A DNA stretch of 43,315 nt, taken from the NCBI GenBank assembly GCA_013287985.1, contig JABDCT010000009.1, positions 1 to 43,315 on the forward strand, read 5' to 3'. The notes beneath the pieces are model-generated. The model was not told the origin of the DNA. It did no database searches and saw only the letters and a list, made by a program, of their open reading frames with translations. Position numbers and translations under genes: made by a program. Shown here in pieces: positions 23,327-30,500 of this stretch. Every line of letters starts with the position of its first letter. Within the stretch, counting starts at the first letter, position 1. Origin of the DNA: Chlamydiota bacterium. Lineage in GTDB: Bacteria > Chlamydiota > Chlamydiia > Chlamydiales > Rhabdochlamydiaceae.

Positions 23327-23971
23327 GTGAGACGCCTCCTATTTTTCTTATTACTCAGCACCTCTCTTTTTGCAACCGCAAAAGCTGTTCTTTTTGACTA
23401 TGGGCATGTGCTAGGAATCATCGACAATAAGCCGATCGTCGCCTTCATCTCTCGCTCGCTTAAGCTCTCCCCCTCCCTTGTGAAAAAAACTCTTAAAGAC
23501 GACCAGCTTTACTACGCTCTTCTGCAGGGAGAAGACTATTGGGCATCCTTCGCTAAAAAGCATGGCACCACCCTTCCTCCCCACTGGATGGATGACCTGA
23601 ATGCACAGAAAAAAGCCGTCATCCACCCTGTCCCTGGCATGGAAACGCTCATCAGCGATCTAAAAGCCCGTGGCTACACGCTTGCCATCCTTTCCAACAC
23701 GATCCCCAACCGCTCGCGGTTCATTGCAAGTCAAGGAGGCTACGCCGACTTTGATCCGATCATCCTCTCCTGGGAGGTCGGCGTCAGCAAACCCGATCCG
23801 AAGATCTACCAGATCGCGCTCGACAAGCTCAACCTTCCCGCAACGAGCTGCGTCTTCGTCGATGACAAAGAGCGCAACATCCGCGCCGCTAAAAAACTCG
23901 GTTTTGACGCGATACAGTTTCAATCAGCAGACAAGTTGCGCGCCGCCCTAGTCAAGAGACAGCTTCTATGA
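23327..23971 (+). CDS. Exported HAD-superfamily hydrolase, YihX-like
   Basis: A 214-aa HAD phosphatase starting at GTG 23327. The first 18 residues (RRLLFFLLLSTSLFATA) look like a signal peptide or anchor, so the enzyme may act in the periplasm. Motif I is AVLFDYGHVL (nucleophile Asp about residue 24), motif II LSNTIPN, motif III Lys in SKPDPKIYQ, motif IV VFVDDKERNI. The D-x-G-x-V form of motif I and the small alpha-helical cap place it near YihX-type sugar-phosphate phosphatases. No ribosome binding site is visible, and the earlier in-frame start at 23150 lies antisense in the glycosyltransferase gene. It overlaps the next gene by four bases (ATGA). Confidence 0.82.
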   Translation: MRRLLFFLLLSTSLFATAKAVLFDYGHVLGIIDNKPIVAFISRSLKLSPSLVKKTLKDDQLYYALLQGEDYWASFAKKHGTTLPPHWMDDLNAQKKAVIHPVPGMETLISDLKARGYTLAILSNTIPNRSRFIASQGGYADFDPIILSWEVGVSKPDPKIYQIALDKLNLPATSCVFVDDKERNIRAAKKLGFDAIQFQSADKLRAALVKRQLL

Positions 23972-24834
23972 AACGGACCCTTCTCGTACTCCTCCTTATT
24001 TTCGGCTTCTGTTATGTCGCAACCCCCAAGTACACGATCTCCGCCTGCGCGATCTTCCGCAACGAGGCCCCCTATCTACGCGAGTGGATCGAATACCACC
24101 GTCTGATCGGCATTGAGCACTTCTACCTCTTCAATAACCTCAGCGAAGACGACTACCTCTCCATTCTCCAGCCCTATATCGACGCAAAAATCGTCGAGCT
24201 CACCGACTGGCCCTACTCAGCAACCAACCAAAAAGAGTGGAACAAGATCCAGTGCTCCGCTTACAACACGATTCTCAAGAAGAAAAAGTTTGAAACAAAC
24301 TGGCTGGCGATCATCGATACCGACGAGTTCATCGTTCCTATTGCCACAAAAACCCTTCACCTCTTCCTACGCGATTACGAAGAGTGCAGCGGGATCGGCA
24401 TCAACTGGCAGCTCTACGGCACCTCTCACATCGACCAGATTCCCCCTCACAAAACGCTCATCGGCACGCTGACCAAAAAAGCCCCCACCGACTACTCTCG
24501 CAACCACTACATCAAGTCGATCGTGCGCCCCAAGCGCGTCCACTCGATCTCGCAACCGCACTTCTGCAAATACAAAAAGCCCTTCTACCACGTAACAGCC
24601 GACAAGACGCGCTTCCCCAAAGAGAGCCTGACGCCCACGATCAGCATCAACAAGATCCGCATCAACCATTACACGACGCGCGACGGGCAATTTTTTAACA
24701 AAGAGAAGAAAAGGCGCTACAGCGAATGGTTTCCCACCCAGCCGCCATTAGAAGAGGATCCTGCGCTCAGCAGTATCGAAGATGATGTGATAGTGTCTTA
24801 TGTGCCCGAGCTCGAGCAGAAGCTTTTTCATTGA
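23968..24834 (+). CDS. Glycosyltransferase family 92-like protein
   Basis: A 288-aa protein with a hydrophobic N-terminus (MKRTLLVLLLIFGFCYVA) acting as signal or anchor. The GT92 (DUF23) signature is evident: SACAIFRNEAPYLREWIEYH, then GIEHFYLFNNLSEDDY, IQCSAYNTIL, and the metal-binding WLAIIDTDEFIVP. INWQLYGTSHI and the C-terminal INHYTTRDGQFF also fit. Eukaryotic GT92 members add galactose to N-glycan fucose; bacterial ones are uncharacterised. It is co-transcribed with the HAD phosphatase upstream, with a four-base overlap. The two may form a small glycan-modifying unit. Substrate unknown. Confidence 0.85.
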   Translation: MKRTLLVLLLIFGFCYVATPKYTISACAIFRNEAPYLREWIEYHRLIGIEHFYLFNNLSEDDYLSILQPYIDAKIVELTDWPYSATNQKEWNKIQCSAYNTILKKKKFETNWLAIIDTDEFIVPIATKTLHLFLRDYEECSGIGINWQLYGTSHIDQIPPHKTLIGTLTKKAPTDYSRNHYIKSIVRPKRVHSISQPHFCKYKKPFYHVTADKTRFPKESLTPTISINKIRINHYTTRDGQFFNKEKKRRYSEWFPTQPPLEEDPALSSIEDDVIVSYVPELEQKLFH

Positions 24835-24879
24835 GCACAAAGGCCGTTTTCTTTAAATTATCTTTATAATGAGGTTTTT

Positions 24880-25995
24880 ATGAGCGTTTGGGCAAGCAAC
24901 AGAGAATATACTAATAGCATGTTGGCCACAGGCCTCGCAGATCTTATCCAAGTCATCTCTTCCGTAAACGAACTCAATGGCAAACCCGATACCGGATTTC
25001 TTGAAGTGGCGGCCTTTGTCAATCGATTAGTCAATCTTGGCTTTACATGCGCAGATATTGGAATGGCCGTTAAAGAATCTAAGATAGAAACAAAAAAGAA
25101 GGTCAAAACCTTGGAGCTGTTGCCCCGAATAGTCCATTTTATTATTCAGGCATCTAAAGAATACCAGAAGAGCGACGGTTCTTTAGTAGGCAAGGCGATC
25201 TTCATCGAGGAAGGAGTGATATCGCCGGGCGCCGATGTCATTCGTACCCTTAACCAAAAATTCGTCTACGACGCCCGTTTTGACCAATCTCCGGAGCAGA
25301 GCCAATTACGAAAAAAAAATGCTGAAAAAGAAGATGAGTTTAACTGGAAATTCCGCGACGCAGAGCGCGAGCATTGGCAATGGAGCGATAAAGCTGCTGA
25401 AGATTCAAGCAGACTGGCACAAAGTTCGGCATATATTCGCTTGATCACACAAATAGGAACCGTGAGAATCGTTACACGAGTAAGTGTTCTAGTTTACCGC
25501 CGCTTAGCTGCACTTTTTGTAGATAATCCTCCCGCGAGGCGCGAAGTACCGGCTAATCATCGCCCAGCTCCCAACCTCAATCCCGTCCAAGCACAAATTA
25601 GGCGGGAATTTTCACTCCTCGACCTTGCCGAGATCCCCGAACCCCTACAACAAGATGTTGTTTTGCGCAGGTATAACTGTGCAATTAACCATCAACCCGC
25701 GCGCGATCCGGTTGCCGACCCCACTGCAAACAATCTAGTCATTTACGAAAGAGCCACTATTCTCGAGTGGATACGTCGCAATGGAACATCTCCTATGACG
25801 CGACGGCCTCTCCGCGCCGATCAATTACGCGAATTGCCAGCAGTACGTGCCATCATTGACCATCGTCTACAGGCGCATGAACGCCACCTTTGGGAATACG
25901 TTGAGCAGGCGCCTAATTTGCAGCCGCAATTGCATGCGGCCCCAGATCCAAATCTCGACGCCAATGCGCGTCGCGAACTGCCTAATTACCCATAA
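24880..25995 (+). CDS. U-box-type E3 ubiquitin ligase-like protein
   Basis: A 371-aa protein. Residues 252-331 match the U-box fold of E2-binding ubiquitin ligases: IPEPLQQDVVLRRYNCAINH, QPARDPVAD, IYERATILEWIRRNGTSPMT, RRPLRADQLRELPAVRAIID. It lacks metal ligands, as U-boxes do. The N-terminal 170 residues are helical with no known domain (LADLIQVISSVNELNG, LVNLGFTCADIGMAV), possibly substrate binding. The C-terminal tail is proline-rich. No signal peptide, as expected for a type III effector. GAGG six bases before ATG 24880 supports the start. A related gene follows 14 bases after. U-box effectors are known in Legionella (LubX) and amoeba-associated chlamydiae. The host-ubiquitin role is inferred. 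Confidence 0.78.
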   Translation: MSVWASNREYTNSMLATGLADLIQVISSVNELNGKPDTGFLEVAAFVNRLVNLGFTCADIGMAVKESKIETKKKVKTLELLPRIVHFIIQASKEYQKSDGSLVGKAIFIEEGVISPGADVIRTLNQKFVYDARFDQSPEQSQLRKKNAEKEDEFNWKFRDAEREHWQWSDKAAEDSSRLAQSSAYIRLITQIGTVRIVTRVSVLVYRRLAALFVDNPPARREVPANHRPAPNLNPVQAQIRREFSLLDLAEIPEPLQQDVVLRRYNCAINHQPARDPVADPTANNLVIYERATILEWIRRNGTSPMTRRPLRADQLRELPAVRAIIDHRLQAHERHLWEYVEQAPNLQPQLHAAPDPNLDANARRELPNYP

Positions 25996-26009
25996 CCAGG
26001 AGAAACTGC

Positions 26010-26963
26010 ATGTCGGCAAGCAATAACGGACAAATTCCAGCAGTATTGCAAGTTTTTTTCAGTGTTTGCAATTACTTCGAAGCAGCAAACAAAGCTGTAA
26101 AAGCCTGGGAAAATGATGAACTCGGAGGATTTGAAAAGGCCATTACAGTAGGAACGAATCTCCTAGTTGCTGGAAGCGAATTAGGTAATATTGCCAGGGC
26201 CGGGCGTGATGATGACGATGAGCTCAAGGAAGGATTCCGAGCATTTTCTCATGCTGCTCACATGAGCGAAAAGCTAAGAAGCGTTATCTGTAAAAAAGGC
26301 TCCACCGGAGAGGACATCCTTGATGCACTTGATGAAACTCTTTTCCGCAGCGTAGAAATTTTTAAAATCCCCCTTGTCCAAACAAAAATCAAACAAGTTG
26401 TAAAAAGTGAGCCAACTTTCGCGGCCATTATGCGCGGGCATCATATCATCGATCTCATCCATCAACAGCTGCAGCAACGCGCTAGAGTGAACCAGGCTTA
26501 TCAACGCAACAATCCTCAGCAGCAAAGACCAGTTCCTCAGCAACCTGACCTAAACATTCCGGATGCGGAAATCGACATCGATGCTTTAAATCAATTTCGC
26601 GAGATGGATGCGCTATTTCAAAACAACAATATCGACCAGCACCCGCGCATCCCCGAAGTGTTAGAAACGGCCTTTGACAACTTCCCGCACTGCATGATGA
26701 CGGGGCAACCTATTCGCCATCTGCTCCAAATCATTATTCCTGAAATCACAGACAATCACGCCCCTATCTACGTGGAGGCAGACGCGTTCATGACGTGGAT
26801 GGGTACACATGCGGAAGGATCCATTCCAGGCTGGCCGGAATATTTGCCTTTCATCCGCGAAGAACTCGATCCCACTCCCGTTGAGCAGGAGCAAAATCGC
26901 ATCAATCAGCACCTCCAAAATCTGCTGAATGAGCTGCGCGAAGTGCATCAGGCACAGAATTAA
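26010..26963 (+). CDS. Paralogous U-box-like protein, diverged
   Basis: A 317-aa protein sharing the layout of its upstream neighbour: a helical N-terminal half (VFFSVCNYFEAANKAVKAW, GTNLLVAGSELGNIA), a glutamine/proline-rich linker (NNPQQQRPVPQQPD) and a C-terminal domain starting around residue 215. The latter keeps U-box landmarks: HCMMTGQPIRH (Cys228), APIYVEADAFMTWM and GWPEYLPF. The central proline-threonine turn is altered, so E2 binding may be lost. AGGAGA seven bases before ATG 26010 supports the start; 14 bases separate it from the first gene, forming a two-gene operon. A strong terminator follows the stop. The fold call is moderate; a regulator of the first protein is an alternative. 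Confidence 0.6.
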   Translation: MSASNNGQIPAVLQVFFSVCNYFEAANKAVKAWENDELGGFEKAITVGTNLLVAGSELGNIARAGRDDDDELKEGFRAFSHAAHMSEKLRSVICKKGSTGEDILDALDETLFRSVEIFKIPLVQTKIKQVVKSEPTFAAIMRGHHIIDLIHQQLQQRARVNQAYQRNNPQQQRPVPQQPDLNIPDAEIDIDALNQFREMDALFQNNNIDQHPRIPEVLETAFDNFPHCMMTGQPIRHLLQIIIPEITDNHAPIYVEADAFMTWMGTHAEGSIPGWPEYLPFIREELDPTPVEQEQNRINQHLQNLLNELREVHQAQN

Positions 26964-26965
26964 TA

Positions 26966-27026
26966 AACAGGATGGCAGGATACGCAGGATGAAAAAAATT
27001 CATCCTGTCTATCCTGCCATCCTGTT
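26966..27026. terminator. Bidirectional terminator hairpin
   Basis: AACAGGATGGCAGGATA (from 26966) pairs with TATCCTGCCATCCTGTT (to 27026), with a further CAGGATGA / TCATCCTG stem and an A-rich loop. It lies between two convergent genes and overlaps the stop codon of the minus-strand lipoprotein gene. T-rich bases follow on the plus strand and A-rich bases precede it. Confidence 0.8.
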
Positions 27027-27543
27027 ATTTTGAAATTTGAGCCTTTTGGAGCGCTTCTTCGTAGGTTTCTTCGTAGAAATCTTGCAAATGGCCCGTTTGC
27101 TCGTTGAGCGTATCATAATAGACTTTGCCATTGAGGATAAAAGCATGTGCAATATAATTATTGCCCACAAAATCATGCTTTTTCTCATCTATAAATCCTA
27201 TCCCGTAATCTAAATCTTTAGCCGAAAACGGATGGTGATTTAGATATGGAATTGATTTTGTATCACTGTTAATCTGATTCAGAAACTCTTCTGCTCCTTT
27301 AATTAAGGCCTTTCGTGCTTCATCCAAAGACAGTTCAGAATATGCATGAAAATTTGCAGCCAACATTTTAATGTCACCTCCATAAAATGAACCTCCGAAT
27401 CCAATTAATTCGAAATTGTGATTCTCTTTGCATACCTGGCGTGCATGTGAATAAATTAGCGCATAACCAACATCGCATTGATCTTTAGGTCGACAACCTG
27501 CAAGGGTAATAATAAGAGCTAAAATTACTGATATCTTATTCAT
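27025..27543 (-). CDS. Small lipoprotein encoded directly after the Rhs gene; candidate immunity protein
   Basis: A 172-aa protein with a lipoprotein signal (MNKISVILALIITLAGC, lipobox LAGC), so it should be anchored in a periplasm-facing membrane. The start ATG overlaps the Rhs stop by four bases, implying coupled translation. It is clearly AT-richer than the Rhs gene. The C-terminal part (IAHAFILNGKVYYDTLNEQ) has the His/Asp spacing of transglutaminase-like proteins, but no convincing Cys motif was found. In other bacteria, lipase-type antibacterial toxins are neutralised by periplasmic lipoproteins encoded next door (Tle/Tli pairs); the arrangement here is the same. The immunity role is inference from context; a co-secreted lipoprotein is the alternative. 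Confidence 0.7.
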   Translation of the reverse strand: MNKISVILALIITLAGCRPKDQCDVGYALIYSHARQVCKENHNFELIGFGGSFYGGDIKMLAANFHAYSELSLDEARKALIKGAEEFLNQINSDTKSIPYLNHHPFSAKDLDYGIGFIDEKKHDFVGNNYIAHAFILNGKVYYDTLNEQTGHLQDFYEETYEEALQKAQISK

Positions 27544-30500
27544 TTCAATATCTTGCGTGCTTCTTCTCGCACAGCCTCTCTATAAGTTTCACCTAAGAAG
27601 CTATGGTCGAAGAGGCCACCTTTGCTCGGGAGAATGGTGACATTGCTGGATTCAGGCGAGAAAACTGCTTTAGCGAAACGTATGGGGCTTAAGAGCACAA
27701 TGGCATCGCGCGAAGAGATAAAATGCTTCAGCGAACCCACATCTCTGTCTTTGAATAGATCTGCCGATCCAAATGTGCGTATGTGTAGCAACCTCTTTTC
27801 CTCTTTTGACAGCAATTTTAATGCGTTGCGCAGTTCTATGCTACCACGACTATGCGCAAAAACAAAAACACGGCCGTTACCACCTACTGTATTAATCTCG
27901 CTGCGCAGGGCTTCAGCAAATTTTTTCGATGACTCCGTTTGAAAACCTGCTTTGCCAAGAGCAGCAACTGCCATGTCGGTAACGAGCCCTTGTGTATTGT
28001 GGTGCACAAAGGTGACTCCGCTCCCGGCAAGAGAATCCGAAATGAACCCGCTGCTTTCACGCCCATCTTCATGATCATTCTTCATGCCATTGACATAGAC
28101 AACGCGTGTTTCGCTGTTGAAATGATTGCCTCCAATATTCTCAGCCGGACAGCAGGATCGAGGTGCGACAGGACGCGTGACGCCGCTCAGGAAATTGCTC
28201 AGCATTATCATCAAATCTTGGATCGGGCCGATGGGCAAGAGGTTAGAAGCAACGTAGTAAATCCCATCTCCAAGGAACCGGAAACTCTCGCCGAAGAGAT
28301 TGCTCTTGATGTAGTCCGTCGTGGCAAGGCCATAGAGATCCATCCGCGTGAGGGGGTCGTTCAGCACGAAGGCATAGAGGTTGAGGCTGTCTGTAAAGCC
28401 GGCGGGGTCGGGAGTCAGGAAACGCCCCGTCTCCGGGTCGTAGAAGCGGCGGCCGAAGAGGGTGAGGCCGAGGATGGGATCGTAGCGCTTAGAGAAAAAG
28501 CGCCAGGGGTTGTCGACGCTCGAGTCGTCTTCGATGATTTCACCAAAGGCGCTGTAGGTATAGCTCGCCATGGGTTGGAAAATGCTGTTCATCAGCACGC
28601 GGACGTTACCAAAGAGATCGTACATGGGCACATATACTTCGTTATCGAGCTCGATGGCGATGGCAGCTCCGCTTTCGGCGTTAGGCGCCATGCCGAGGAC
28701 CCGCAGCTGAAAGAGTGTGCCATTGCGCACGGAGCCAATCTCATTCTGTTCGTCGTAGAGGAAGTCCTGATGATCCTCTTTGACCCAGCGATTATCCGTG
28801 AGGGTGAAGCTGGTGCGGCTGATGCAGCGATGGAGGCTGTCGTAGGCGAAGTCGACGCGGGTGGTGTTGCGATGGGCGGAGGTGAGGCGTCCAAGCGCAT
28901 CGTAGCTGAAGGAGAGATCGCCTTTGCTGGTGGGACGCCCCTCCTGGTCGTAGGAGTAGGCGGAGAGGAGCTGGTTGGTGTCGTTGAGCGTGTAGGGGGC
29001 GCCATCTTTGGAGAGGCGGTTGTAGTGGGAATCATAGGTGTAGACGTGGGCGTCGTCTTGCGTGAGTTGGGAGAGGTCGTCGTAAGTGAAAGTAGAGGGT
29101 ATGTTGTTTGTGAGAAGGGACAGAGGATGGCCGGTTCGGTCGAAAGCGAGGACCTCTTGATCGAAATGGTGAGTGAACGTGCTTATGGTGCGGCCGGCGG
29201 GATCATAGTGAGTGGTGCGGGAGCCAAGGCGAAAGGGGAGCTCCTCTTCAAGAAGATTGCCCGACAGGTCGTAAGCCGTGTAGCGATGGGTATAGCGCTT
29301 CTGTCTCTGGCGGTTAAGGCGCGTGACGCTGCTCAGGTGGAATGCATCATAGCTGTACTCGATGCTGCTCTGATCGGGGAGGGTGAAGGCAGTGCGCCTG
29401 CCTAGGGCGTCGTAGCTGTTCTCAATGGTGAGGCCGTTCGCGAGAGTTTCACTGAGAAGACGACCGGCAAAATCGTAGGTGCGATGCGTGGTACGGCCGG
29501 TTTTTTCATCACGCGACTGGACCAGGCGGCCCAGCGGGTCATTTTCATAGGTATAGGAGATCGTACCATCGGTGGACTGGAGGGCGACGAGCTGACCGAC
29601 GCCGTTGTAGGTGTGGTGGAGCTCGACTCCGCTCGCTGTCCGGATCGTGTCGACCTGGCCGCGCGCGTTGTAGCTGTAGTGCGTGTCCCGTTGCTCGGGT
29701 CCCATCGCGCCTTCTGTTAGACCGACCTGTCGCCCTTGAGGCGAGTAGGTCCAGAGAGTGGTCACGGTCTCATCGCGCTGTGGGATAGTGCTCACCTGGC
29801 GACAGCGGTTGCCTCCCGGGTCGTAGAAATACTCCTCGCGCCCAAGCAGTTCCCCGAACGAGTTCTTCTTCTCGGCGACGGCAAGGCGTTGCAGCGCGTC
29901 ATAGGTCTCGATCGTCTGGATGCCACTCGGGTCGGTGTGCGTCTTTTGCAGGACATATTGTCCATGGGCATTGCGGAAATGGTCGTTGTAGGTGATACGC
30001 GTGGTTTGCCCAAGGGCGTCAACTTGTGTAATGGGACGGTTAAACGCGTCGAAAGCAAAGGCTTCCACAGCGAGATATCCATCGACACTCCGCCTAATCG
30101 TTTTTTTATTGCCCCATGCGTCATAAGCAGTCTCCGTCTGCTCAAACAGGGTACCATTTTGATCTTCTATCCGCTCTAAGAGGGGGCGGCCCAGAAGATC
30201 ACGCGAGGTGTGCTTGATGAGATCGCCACACTCTTCGCGGCATGTAAAGCCAAGGGAATCATATGCGTAGGTGGTGGTGATCTCGTCGGAAGTTTCGCTG
30301 ATCTTGCGACCCGCGCCATCATAGGTGTAACGCGTTACCTGCCCTGCGGAATTCCACTGTTCAAGAAGATGGAAGGCATTATATCGGCAGGTCTCCCTCT
30401 TGAAGAATGTCTCACCCGGGCCAAAAATCATTTTATCGGTAAGACGGCCAAAGACGTCATAGGTGTAGCGGGTGATCATCCCGAGCGGATCAATCGCCTC

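Noticed and set aside
24865-24870. TATAAT just before the first U-box gene
   Set aside because: It lies 10 bases from the ATG and overlaps the ribosome binding site, and there is no -35 box at the right distance, so I did not call a promoter.
27939-29405. 488-codon plus-strand open frame
   Set aside because: It is antisense to the Rhs YD-repeat region. Repetitive G+C-rich coding DNA gives long open shadow frames; the product is low-complexity Val/Gly/Glu with no ribosome binding site.
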